Both the position numbers and the translations under genes were made by a program. The notes under the pieces were generated by a model. That model was not told where the DNA came from, did no database searches, and saw only the letters and a list, made by a program, of their open reading frames with translations. A stretch of 64,000 nucleotides of DNA. Source: Eucommia ulmoides. Its lineage: Eukaryota > Streptophyta > Magnoliopsida > Garryales > Eucommiaceae. Every line of letters starts with the position of its first letter. The first letter of the stretch is position 1. Shown in pieces: positions 24,030 to 34,553 of the stretch. The DNA is taken from contig CM028328.1 in assembly GCA_016647705.1 (NCBI GenBank), positions 39,966,501 through 40,030,500 of the forward strand, given 5' to 3'.

Positions 24030-25351
24030 TGATAGGTGTAAATTACATATGTATTTCCAAACCGAATATTGTTAGTTTTCGAGTAGGTTTATTACTTTTT
24101 AATATATTTTTATGTGTTTTTGTATAAATAAGGTGTTTGAGGTGAAAATGTATGAAAACGGATCAATAACGATGAAATCATATCAAGAACGGTGGGAAAA
24201 CATGCACGAAGGCAATATTCAAAACAATAGCCCACCGCCTAGGTGGTGAATATGCAGAGAGGCACCTAAATCTATTGGAAGCTCACCGCCTAGGCGGTGA
24301 AATTGCAGAGAGGTTCCTGATTCCACTGCCTTCTCCACCGCTACGGCAAAGATCAAACCGACATACCCACTGCCTTGGCGGTGAATCCCACCACCTAAGC
24401 CGTTACTCTGCACCAGATTTAGATATTATTTAGATATTTTAGGATATTTTGTTTTATTTAATCCTTCATCCTCCCTCATTTTTGGCCATTAGACCTCCTA
24501 CCATATTAGAGGCATATTTTGAGAGATTTAAGGGAGCTCAAGCAAATCCTAAGGAGAAGAATACAAAGTGAAGAAGGAGAAGCGATCTTGGAACGTTCTT
24601 AGCAACAAATCTTCGGACTACAACTAGTTTCTCTCGTTTGTTTCTTCATCTCTTAATTTAGGATTATTGTTTGAGCATGTTTAGATCATTTTACATTGTA
24701 TATATGGTTATGACCATTGGCTAAACATGGATTGTTTAGGGATTAATAATATATTTATGAAAATATAATTTGTTTGAGTTTGTGTTTCATTAGCGGTTGT
24801 TCTTCAATGTTTTATTGTGTTTATCGTTCTTGTATTGTTATATACTTAGAATAATATATAGAGAATATGGGGTTTAACATTCGGGAGAGGTAACCTCGGA
24901 TTCAGACTAGGTTAAACACGACGCGACGATCCAATAACTCGAGAGAGAGTTGGAGAGTGTGCAATCAATGACGTTAGGACGAGACTCATGTGACCTAGGG
25001 TCGTTAAGACGTTGAGGGAGACTTCTTCGTTGACGCGAAGTTGCGTATTACCTTGTCTTATACTTGGGAGAGGTGGCGAGTGAGTTTACGAACTGAGATT
25101 GTCGGATAAGTCGAACGCCGTTAACATAAACCAAAACGAGATCGAACACGCATTTGTAAACGAAGTTAATCCCTAGACAATCTATTCTCTCAAAACAATC
25201 TCAATATAATATTTATAGTTTAATTAGATTAATTAGTTATATTAGTTTAGTTTATATTAATTTTATATACATTTTTATCGCCTAGATAAAGTTAGGTCAT
25301 GATAAACACAGTACTCGATAATAATCTCAACCAATCCCTGTGGAAACGATA
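24030..25351 (+). mobile_element. Athila solo LTR 2 (1322 bp), short form
   Basis: Starts TGATAGGTGTAA; flanked by CTACT (24025-24029 and 25352-25356), and removing it joins the gag reading frame across the site. It ends GAAACGATA, about 95 bases earlier than solo LTR 1 and without the usual CA. It has the same CCGCCTAGGCGG motifs at 24229-24400. Confidence 0.85.
24229..24400 (+). repeat. CCGCCTAGGCGG array in Athila LTR 2
   Basis: About five copies, including ACCGCCTAGGCGGTGA near 24285 and decayed forms (CCGCCTAGGTGG, CTGCCTTGGCGG, CCACCTAAGCCG). Confidence 0.85.
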
Positions 25352-25759
25352 CTACTACCAGAACGTACCTCCTCATTTCCAAAACCACACTCCCTAATAC
25401 TATCCCTAAGCCTACCAAACACCCGGTTACCATACATATAAGCCAAACTAGAACCTCCCACCTCAAATTCCTAACCCTACCCTGAAGCGAGGAACCCAAT
25501 ACCACTTGGGTTATCCACCCGTGCTACTGGGAGGAACTTTCAGAATGATGAAAATGAAACACTGGACCTTTCGGTCTCAATCATCGAGTTGTACCAGAAT
25601 TGTTTGAAACAGGGGATGTTGACGCTTCTTTCATCCTACGAGCCTAAGCTTGGAAGTAAAGCCGCTTCTTTGAATACTTTTTGTGAGTACTACTCGGGAG
25701 CTAGAGGACAGACGACCGAGTAGTGCTATCAATTGAAGGACAAGCATTACAAGAACAAT

Positions 25760-25760
<1 letters not shown>

Positions 25761-25802
<42 letters not shown>
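25761..25802. repeat. 42-base T run
   Basis: Uninterrupted poly(T) just inside the left CACTA end. Its length may be unreliable in the assembly. Confidence 0.9.
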
Positions 25803-25804
<2 letters not shown>

Positions 25805-26563
25805 CACGCTTAGTAAATATAATTGATCTCGGTTTTTGAATAAACCGTGATTGTAACAATATGAATAAGATGTAATCTCGCGTAAATTTTTTTATATGAT
25901 AAAAAATATTTTTTTATCTCACTATTTTAATAAACCGCGATAATAAGTAATAGGTTTTATCATATTTATTATTTATAACCGAGATTAATTGGTATTTGTG
26001 CAACTTAACCCCCCCAAAAAAATGGAGCTAGGAAATTTTTCGTGTTCCCGCTCCCCGTCGAAATCCCATTCGCCTTTTGTTGGCACTTAAATCCTTTTCT
26101 CGTGATCTCTTCATTCTCTACCCTAGCTGTTGATCCTAAGATTTTGATGAATAATTAAGTATTGATGTTTTAATGGAACTAATATTTAATTGAGTATTTC
26201 AGTGATTTAAAGTTCCTGTAATGAAGACGTCAAATTGAATGGATGAGAAATGAAGATGTCAAGATGATGAAGAAGAATTAAGAGTTTGAAGAAATTAGAG
26301 AAAATAACCCAGGTGAATCATAACTCTTAATATCCCATTTAGGAACACACACATGACACAAAATGTATTTTATCTTGTATGTGTGTTTTGATTAAGTTAA
26401 ATTATTTGCTCCTATGTGAAATAAGAAGAAATAATTTTGAATAACTAAAATAGAATATAAGAATATTAGTGGAGCTAATCAAGAGAAGAAAATGGTTAAA
26501 GGGGCGAAATCGTAAAAGAAAATAAGTTAAAAACATATTTAGAGAAGAGATCCAGGCACAACA

Positions 26564-26805
26564 GTCGACTGGTAAGTCGACCGGACATGGAAGCTGTAAC
26601 ATCCTGTATTTCTAAGCAACCGACAGGTCGATTGACCAATAAGACTGAACTCTCTGAATCAACAAGTTGATCGATAGGTCGACTGGTGAAGTAGTTCTGA
26701 ACTCTTTGAATCTGTGAGTTGACCGGGCGGTCTACCTATGCATGCCGCGACGATGGTTTGGCTGCATCCTGAGTTGGGTAGTCGACTGGGTAGTCGACCT
26801 AACGC
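26564..26805 (+). repeat. Cluster of GGTCGACTGG-type near-palindromes
   Basis: Paired motifs such as 'cagtcgactggtaagtcgacc', 'caggtcgattgacc', 'aggtcgactggtg', 'ttgaccgggcggtc' and 'gtagtcgactgggtagtcgac' recur five or more times in about 240 bp, each able to fold. Confidence 0.75.
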
Positions 26806-27315
26806 GCTGTTTCAGGACATAGTTTGAACCGAGATTATATCCAAAAGTAGCCGTTTTTGGTTGGGATTTGAGAGAGATTTGTGGGATATTATCTATATTT
26901 AAGATATGGTTCATATACTAATTAAATCCTATTAATATGGTTAATTAAATATTAATGTTTCTCAATTTGGTACTTGAAATAGAATCTATACTTATTTATT
27001 AAGATTGAGAAATACTTTAGAGGTTTAATGAAGAGATTTGAAAGATGTTTTTAAGTGGAATTGAACCTAAATGAAGTCCTTATTATATAAGGGGTCTATA
27101 AGAGCTTTTAATTGTCATGACACTTGTAAACTAGCCGTTAGAAGGCTGATTACATGTTCCTTTAAATAGACCTACAAATTTCACTAGCAAGGTTAATCAT
27201 TCTAAGAGAAAAAATCATTCATTGAGAGAGAGCTAAAAGAATTTATATCATTTGTGAGCTTTTATAAGAGTTATCATTCTGCGTTATTGTGAGCTTTTCT
27301 AAGAGTGATTTTGAG

Positions 27316-27495
27316 AATCAATTTCAATCAATTTTTGCTGATACTGGATTTGAAGCTACATTGTTCTAATCATTATTTCTGTGGATTCCGGGTGAGATAT
27401 TTCCATATCAATTGCAATTAATTTTTGCTGATACCGGATTTGAAGTTACATTATTTTAATCATTATTTCTGTGGATTCTGGGTGAGATCTTTCCA
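27316..27495 (+). repeat. 90-bp tandem duplication in the copia LTR
   Basis: 'atttttgctgata.tggatttgaag' starts at 27331 and 27421; the copies end with 'gtggattc.gggtgagat'. Confidence 0.85.
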
Positions 27496-28366
27496 TATTG
27501 CTTATTATTTGTTTATTATTCTATATTTGGAAATTGATCTTAGAAATTATTTCTGATTTTTGAAGAAAATATTTTTTTACAAACAATTTCTTGAATCTGA
27601 TTACGTGCTCCAATTTACTACCCATATTCTTGTTGAAATCAGATTTTTGTATCTCACGTATTTCTATCACTAGTTGAGATATTAATTGAGTTAGTATTTA
27701 TCTGGAGTGGTAGAAGCTCCGAGTGAGATTTACTTCTTTTCAATTTGTGTATTGGTGAGTTGTGACGGATTAAATACTATTGGGAGTATTTAATCAGGGG
27801 TAACTGGGTTTCAATATCTTCTTGTAAAGAGATTGAGGTAGTGATTCTTCCTGGATAAGAATTACATTGTGAGTGATTTGTAAAGGTTCCATCCTTACCT
27901 TGTAAAAAGATAGTTGGAGTGTTTGTGAGAGGTTTTGATTCTTGTGCCTTAGTGTTAAAAAGAATTAGATTATTCTTTAACTTGTAAAAAGTAGAGGTTC
28001 TTCCTTAGCCTGAGAAAAAGATATTGTAAAGCTTGATTCTGAGTCTGTAAAAGAATTAGGGTGCGCGTTTGGTTCCTACCTTTAAAGAGATCTTGGTTTT
28101 AGTGGGTGCGACCTCCGTGGAGCTCGGGGGACTGGATTAGTTAAGAGTAGCTTGGTGAACCAGTATAAATCTTTTGTGTGCTCTGTATTTTACTTTGCTA
28201 TTTTTGCTATTTGGGTGTGCACTTAGATTTATTATAATTCCGCTGTGGTATAAAGATAATAATTAATTTAGGCACAAAATTTAATTATTTGATTTATTCA
28301 AGTTTTATTCTAATATATTTTTAATTACCCAATTTACCCCCTCTTAGGTATTCTATTGGGCCAACA

Positions 28367-29245
28367 CTTGCCGTCGCTCAACCCTAGTAGTTGAAGCCTT
28401 TTTTTCTCTCTCTCGATCTCTCTCTCTTTTTAAATTGCTGAGATTTCTCCATCACCGTCGCCAAGCCTTCAACCTTCATCATCATTTTCATCGTCATCGT
28501 CGTCTTCAGCCTTCACTTTGTTCTCTCTTTTTCAGCCGTCGCCATCGTCGTCTTCTCCAGTTATCGCCATCATTGTCTTCTCCAGTCTCTCTCGGTCTCG
28601 AGGTCACTCTCATCTTATTTCTCATAGTTTTGCATCCAAGCCATCCACTGCTTCCCCAATCGCACGATCTTGAAGCAAAAACACCTGATCCACCAAGTAA
28701 CGATTTGAACAATACTTCCTCAATCTCTTCTTGAACAAATGTTCTGCTTCTTGTTCGCTTCTGCAATTGTCATCTCTTTTGATTGATTCCAAGGTTTATT
28801 AGGATTGAATCAATCTAGTTTTGACCTTTCTCTATCCATCTATTCTTTGCTATAACACTGATTTCGAGCTATTGAAGCTCAATTGTGCTTTAGTTTTTAG
28901 GGTTTAGCGTCATTGATACATTGATCAGTAATAGAGGAGCAATATGAGAGAGATGAGGATGCAGGTACAAATTTATTTTCTCAAACAATTACTAAAGTTT
29001 CAATTTATGTTGTCAAATTTTTGTTGGCGAACAGATACAATTACTAGTTAGGAATCTCGATATAATGAACACTGTATTGTATTTTTTGTGTATTGACATA
29101 TTGTGTTTGTGGATGTAATACTTTTGCTCTCTATCAAGAGGAAGAACTTGGATATACGTCTTTAATTGCACTTTTTAGTACTTTATTAGTACAACCGTTT
29201 AAAAAGGTAGATAATCATGATTTCTATGTGCTACTCTTGTTGCAG
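28367..29245 (+). other. Leader-like part of the captured gene
   Basis: CT-rich sequence with 'ctctctctcgatctctctctctt' and cgtc-rich stretches, like a plant 5' UTR and first intron. Together with 26020-26127 it was continuous before the copia LTR inserted ('taccctagc' joins 'cgtcgctcaaccctag'). The basic importin-beta-binding exon expected at the start of importin-alpha was not found. Confidence 0.5.
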
Positions 29246-30406
29246 TTAGAAAATCTTCCTGCAATGGTTGCTACTGTTTGGTTAACTGACAACAATTTGC
29301 AGCTTGAAGCCACCACCCAGTTTAGGAAACTGCTCTCAATAGGTTTGTTTTTGAGTGACACTTCTTTGATTATGCATAATTTATGTTTTCGATTCTTTTC
29401 CCTGTTGACTGTAACTATTTTTCGTAGTTTTTTTTTTCCATCTTATGTCTTCTTGAACAGAACGTAATCCCTCGATTGAGGAAGTAATACAAGCAGGTGT
29501 TTTTCCTCGTTTTGTTGAGTTTCTTGCGATGGATGACTACCCGCAGCTTCAGGTTTATATTTGAACTTGGTTTAGCTCTTTCAGTTATTTATGTTCTATC
29601 TGTATGGTTAATTTTTTTTCCCGATATTCTGATTTTTTTTTCCAATTCGAACCAGCTTGGTCTCTCACTAACATTGCATCCGGAACATCTAAAAATACCA
29701 AGGTTGTAATTGGTCATGGTGCCATTTCAATTTTTGTGAGACTTCTTGGTTCTCCAAGCGACGATGTTCGTGAACAGGTATATATTGCAGAAGTTCACAA
29801 ATACTTTAGTTATATGATGATGTTTGTAACTTTCAATTGGTTTTGAGAATGGTGAATTACTAACTCGTCGTGATCTTGTCCTTGACTTATGCAAGTTGTG
29901 TGGGCATTAGGTAATGTTGCTGGGGACTTACTCAACTGTTGTGATCTTGTCCTGAATCATGGGGCTTTGATGCCATTGCTGGCACAATTCAAGAGCATTC
30001 AAAGCTTTCTATGCTAAGAAATGCAACCTGGACATTGTCGAACTTCTGTAGGGGAAAATTGCAGCCTCAATTTGATCAGGTTAGAGTTTATAAACTCTTT
30101 GTCTATTGATCTTCGATACAATTCCCCCTTACCCCCCCATCCCCTCTTTCTTTCTCACATACACATACACGGGGACTAAGTAGAGAAAGTTTTTGTTTCA
30201 TTAAATACTTATGAAATTATTATGTGAAAACAGACAAACCTTGATCTTCCCATTCTGGCTCGATTTCTACATTCAAATGATAAAGAAGTATTACTAACTA
30301 ATGCATGCTGGGCGCTGTCATATCTATCCGAGGAACCAATGACAAAATCCAAGCTGTTATTGAAGTTGGTGTTTGCACCCGTCTTGTTGAGCTTGTAGGA
30401 TGAGTG

Positions 30407-30437
<31 letters not shown>

Positions 30438-30619
30438 TCTCCCTTCTAAAGAATAGTTTGGCATGTTGCTGGTTTGTGGTTGTGGAGATCTTTGCTTAGC
30501 TTTATCTTTTGCGACTGAAACTTTACCTTTCTGTTTTCAGTCATCCATCACTATCAGTTTTAATACCTGCGTTGCGTACTGCTGGTAATATTGTTACTGG
30601 AGATGATCTCCAGACTCAG
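29246..30619 (+). pseudogene. Captured importin-alpha fragment, armadillo repeats, with introns
   Basis: Six exon-like blocks: 29246-29342 (LENLPAMVATVW...QLEATTQFRKLLSI), 29461-29552 (EEVIQAGVFPRFVEFLA, DYPQLQ), 29646-29777 ([16 protein letters not shown]...[12 protein letters not shown]), 29896-30079 ([10 protein letters not shown]...[13 protein letters not shown]), 30234-30394 (HSNDKEVL, NACWALSYLS) and 30541-30619 (HPSLSVLIPALRT, GNIVTGDDLQTQ). Importin-alpha carries nuclear proteins with importin-beta. Decay is clear: the acceptor before 29646 reads AA instead of AG, and the 29896 and 30234 blocks each need a frame change. The importin-beta-binding domain and later armadillo repeats are absent. 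It lies wholly inside the CACTA ends, so I read it as captured, not a resident gene. Confidence 0.88.
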
Positions 30620-31574
30620 GTACTTGTTGCTGTTTCATGTTAAAGAATAGCGTTTTTTCTGTTCTTTGTATATACTAGTCACTAGTGGTAGTGGTGAATG
30701 TACATGCTATAGATGTTCAACAAAATTATGGGGAGGATTAGAGTCCCTACTACACTAAAGCCCTTTTCCATTAATATATAATAACAGATAAGTCTTATGG
30801 TAGAAACTGAAATGCATCTGAACTTCATTTGTATTTTCTATTTATTTTCTTGTAAATTCATGTTGATTTTCAAAGTTTTGACTAATTTCTTGGACTTCTA
30901 AATTTTAGAGTAATAGAGATAAATTGGGATGCAACTCCGGTGACCATAAGATTTGAAGTGAGGGATGTGAAAGGATTGCCCACTTCTAGTATCAATCTCT
31001 CACTGATGGATCTCCGAATTTAGGAAGATGCATCACGGCTGGCCCACCGTTACTTTTTTGAGCAAAAAAGAAACAAAAAATAGTTTTAGCATGTTACTGT
31101 TTTTTGTATTTTGCACTGTTTTGGCTAGTAATTTTTTTTTTTGTATTTTCTTCTTCTTCGCTAGTACTATTTTACACTATTTTGCATTGATTTTGGCTAA
31201 TGCTGAATTGTATTTGGCACTGATTTTGCAACAACGCAAGGGATTGCATTGGTTTTGCAACTGGTGAATTTTATTTAGCACTGGTTTTGCAACAAGGCAA
31301 GCGATTGCACTTTATTTGTTTTATTTATTTATTTATTGTTTTTGTTTTATACTATATATAAATTTTACATTTTAGACATTTATACTTATAGAAATTCAAA
31401 TTTATGATTCTTGTATTGAAATTACTTGTGTTTTTCATATTGATGTAATATTCTTATGTCATCAATATTTTAGTTGTTTTAGAAATATGAAATTCATTTT
31501 TTATCTAATTTTTGGTAGTATTTTTTTTTTATATAATAATAGAACTATATTATTTTTTGTAATTTTTTTTAATA
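30620..31574. other. CACTA interior without genes
   Basis: AT-rich. Imperfect repeats of 'ggcactgattttgcaacaa.gcaag' at 31195-31315. No supported reading frame. Confidence 0.5.
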
Positions 31575-31889
31575 TATATATGAAAAACTATCACAGTTTT
31601 TAAATGTGATAGAAAATAGAGTAAACATCTCAGTTTGATACAAAACTGAGATAAATATTGTCGAAATAATCACGTTTTTTTTAATTTTATCACATGTATA
31701 TGATCTTTTAATCAAATTTGAAATCATCTCTGTTTTAGACTGTGATAAAAAGTATATCATCTCGGTTTTTAACTGTGATAAAAAGTTTAATTTTAATCAC
31801 ACTGCATACTATCACGGTCCAAAAACTGTGATAAAACCTTTTTATCATGGTTTTTTAACCATGATAAAAAGCCTTTTTTTGTTGTAGTG
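31575..31889 (+). repeat. CACTA right subterminal repeats
   Basis: Multiple inverted copies of motifs such as 'atcacagtttttaaatgtgat', 'atctcggtttttaactgtgat' and 'atcatggttttttaaccatgat', ending at the GTTGTAGTG terminus. Such arrays are known transposase binding regions in CACTA elements. Confidence 0.85.
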
Positions 31890-31892
31890 AAG

Positions 31893-32480
31893 ATTCGAGA
31901 ATTTATATGAATGGGCCCCTCACATTTTCAAAACAAAATATTGAGGCTTCTATTCCAAATTGTCAACTGAATCCACTGCCTGAGCATGCACCTTTAGGGA
32001 GTGGTGAAGTCGATCTTTACCAAAATGTTGGCGAAAATGGGAGCGAGTCAAGTGCCCAAGGATCGAGTTGAAAAATCTAAAGGCTACAAAATTGGGGCCC
32101 TTGTTTGTTGTCAAATTGCTAGTTATTTTGATAAATTGGAACGTTTTCGTGTACTCACCTTTCCATCCTGTTGGTCTTTTGGATGGAAAAAGACTTTCTC
32201 TGTAATGGTTTTTTAAATTTCAATAAATGCAAGATTGTTTTATCCAAATTATAGTATAATATTTGAATCTTACTCTTTCAGGTGCCCAAAATTGTCTACA
32301 TATGTTGTATGTGATATGATTGAGTGAGGATGTGAATGTATAATTTTAATACAGAGCTAGACCACAATCCAATGGGAATAGAAACAAAGGAAGGTTCTAT
32401 TATGCCAAACGATGGTGAGATCCAAAAGGCCGTTTACCGAATCTGGAAGCAGTTCCAAAGTACCAGAGGATTCAAAAGTC
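31893..32480 (+). pseudogene. Tat element A, remnant of gag end to spacer before reverse transcriptase
   Basis: Continues the gag frame after the CACTA insert ('IREFI' region, then LNPLPEHAP). A non-coding section follows, ending in 'tcttactctttcag' (to about 32281), and then a stretch near 32350-32470 encoding LDHNPMGIETKE and DGEIQKAVYR. This segment is homologous to 39692-40355 plus 55827 onward in Tat element B. Confidence 0.65.
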
Positions 32481-34040
32481 AAGATTGACATCCATTACGC
32501 TAAAGATGTTTTGATATATTATTGCAAGCTGATCAAGCTGTCTTCGGTGGCCCTTTAGTGATTTGATAAAGCCGTGTGTAAACATCCTGTCTCAACTACT
32601 GTCGAACCTGATGGTGAAAAAAGGGAACACAACCATCAGGATCAATAATCGCAATGAATAGGTTTTCAAATTTAATACCGATATCTAATCATTCGATGAG
32701 GATTAAAATTAGAAAAATTAGGATTTTTAACCATCGACCAACACTATTGGACACCAAATTTACTCCTTCATTGATGGATCCTCCAGTTGCAAGAAGGTAT
32801 TGATTCGCAAAGAATACCATGTTGATTTCTAAGCTGGGTTGCCCCCTGAACCATTGTAAGTTCGATCATCTCTTTTAAAAAAAAAGAAAAAAAAGAAAAA
32901 AAGAGAAAAAAAAGAAATGAAAAAATAGCGAAAAAGGGGGTAAAATAGTCAAACCACTGACTAAGCAAGAAGTGCTAGTGAAAACATGGAAGAGATTTTG
33001 AAGAGAAAAGAAATGGGTTAGATTGGTTCTCTCAAGGTTTCCGCTTCGGGCCAATTTGGCGGGCAAATGACGTTTCTCCGGATCAGAACTTGGTGGATTT
33101 GAATAGAATTTTAATTTGTGAAGAGAAATATTAATCGTGGTCTGGAAATGTATTGGAACCATATTCCTTTGCAATCCAACTCAAAATCTCACAGAAAATT
33201 ATATTGAGCATTGAAGGTTTTCATTTTAGTAATTTTTGACATTTTGCCCTTTTTTAGACTAAATCAGTTTTGGAGGACTTGAAAAAATACAGAGTATGTA
33301 GGAGTATTAGAACCCCAACCATCGAAGCACTTTAGAAATTTGGAAAGACAAGAATCTAGTCAGGCAATCCAAGGAGACCTTGATAAGGTATATTGGGCCC
33401 TCCCTTAAGTTGGAAAACAAAGTCTCTTAATTAAAAACAAAAAAAGAGTCTCATTAAATCACTCCAAGGCATGCTGGGCCCTTTTCCTGAGTAGGAAAAT
33501 GAAGTTTCTAAATTTGAATAAAAGAATCCTATTGAATCCCCCCGAGCCAAAGCACCATAAGCCGAGTGACTAAGACGGAAAATGTGGGAATAGAATTACG
33601 AGTCATCAATGGTGACCAATTTTTTGAGACTAAAAGTTTATTTTGGAAGTGTTATCTTGTCCACTTACAAGAATCTTTAGAAGGCCAGGAGCATAGATTT
33701 TCTCATCACTGGTCTTCTCACTTTCCTATCGAACTCAAATTGGAAACTCTTATTGCTGAAAATTCAAAAGCTCTAAATAAGCATCCAGGTATGTGTTTTT
33801 AACTTGAAAGGGACGTCAAGTGAACTACGCTAAACTTGATTCTTGACGTAATGCTAAGGTACGTAGGCAACCTATTAAGGTTCAGTCATCTAAGAGTAGC
33901 TGCGAGCAAGTGCACATTTTATATCTTTGATATCTCATTTTTGTCCAGCCATAGGCTAGGTCATATTTTATACATCTGGACTTTATTTTGTCCCCCCCAA
34001 GCCAAGAAGGCTGGGGTAAGAATGTCATTTTCATTACTCT
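32481..34040 (+). other. Tat element A, decayed 3' part
   Basis: No integrase or reverse transcriptase motif can be read. Purine-rich runs (32870-32930). The sequence 'aatcaggcaatccaaggagaccttgataag.tatattgggccct' at 33350-33400 has a looser relative at 33440-33485, a possible short repeat. Otherwise nothing recognised. Confidence 0.4.
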
Positions 34041-34435
34041 AAACAATCCTCGAAAATGACACCTATTCATCAAAAGTATCGTCATGGGTCATTTTTTTAT
34101 TATTACTCTAGATGATCATCTAAATTGACATGTGTTTGTTATGAGTATCGTCATGAGTCATTTTTTTATTATTACTCTCAGCGATCCTCTAAACGGACAC
34201 TTGTTCGTCATGAGTATCGTCAAGAGTTATTTTTTCATTACTCAAAACGATTCTCTAAACGAACATGTGTTAGTTATGAGTATCGTCATGAGTCATTTCC
34301 TATCACTCTAAATGATCTTCTCAACATACACTTGTTCGTCATAAGTATCGTTATGTGTCATTTTCATTACTCTCAATGATCCTCTAAACGAACACTTGTT
34401 TGTTATGAGTATCATTATGAGTAATTTTTATGTTT
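34040..34435 (+). repeat. Tandem array, six units of about 64-70 bp
   Basis: Units contain 'gat.ctctaaacg.acacttgttcgt.atgagtatcgtcatgagtcattt' followed by a T-rich linker and 'attactct'. It lies just upstream of the polypurine tract of Tat element A, where tandem repeats are known in Tat/Ogre elements. Confidence 0.85.
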
Positions 34436-34540
34436 TATTTGTTCAGTTGTAAAAAAAAAAAGCTTTGAAAAATACAAAAAAATGGGACGATCAAAGTGAC
34501 GTAGTCTCTTATCTTTGTCAGCAAGTGAAACTTGCATAGT

Positions 34541-34553
34541 AAAGAGGGGCAGC
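34541..34553 (+). other. Polypurine tract of Tat element A
   Basis: AAAGAGGGGCAGC directly before the 3' LTR. Confidence 0.75.

Larger units (their letters stand above)
22707..25744 (+). pseudogene. Tat element A gag, broken and interrupted
   Basis: Starts at ATG 22707 (MTSEGNPKSPYMT, then stop). Gag features follow in two frames: KNFVAPKFLKYDGTTPRM at about 23300-23350, then a shift to the frame at 23383-23622 with SWYMTLNLSQIKTFKDLVEV and a NDESFWRY stretch. A further stop at about 23622 is followed by REEAAKV-type sequence. An Athila LTR interrupts it at 24030-25351; beyond the insert the Pro/Gln-rich gag tail continues (PPHFQNHTP). The CACTA element starts at 25745. Confidence 0.8.
26128..28366 (+). 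mobile_element. Copia-type solo LTR (2239 bp)
   Basis: Starts TGTTGATCCTAAG and ends TTGGGCCAACA, with flanking CTAGC (26123-26127) and CTTGC (28367-28371), a 5-bp duplication with one mismatch. The long LTR and the TGTTG...CAACA ends, with 'ccccctcttaggtattc' just before the end, resemble SIRE/Maximus-type copia LTRs. It contains a cluster of GTCGAC-based inverted motifs (26564-26805) and a 90-bp tandem duplication (27316-27495). No internal region is present. Confidence 0.8.
25745..31889 (+). mobile_element. CACTA (En/Spm-type) transposon carrying an importin-alpha fragment
   Basis: The left end is CATTACAAGAACAATG (canonical CACTACAA with C to T at position 3). The right end is TTTTTTTGTTGTAGTG, whose reverse is CACTACAACAAAAAAA. 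The 3-bp duplication AAG is present at 25742-25744 and 31890-31892. Repeated subterminal motifs built from 'tatcacggtttttaactgtgata' lie at 31575-31880, with weaker ones at 25803-25990. No transposase is recognised, so it is non-autonomous. Its cargo is a multi-exon importin-alpha piece (29246-30619) with a leader-like region. A copia solo LTR (26128-28366) was inserted later into that leader. Confidence 0.88.

Noticed and set aside
28367-30619. Importin-alpha as an active host gene in the intron
   Set aside because: It lies within CACTA ends with a target duplication, lacks both the N-terminal binding domain and later repeats, and has a lost acceptor and frame changes.
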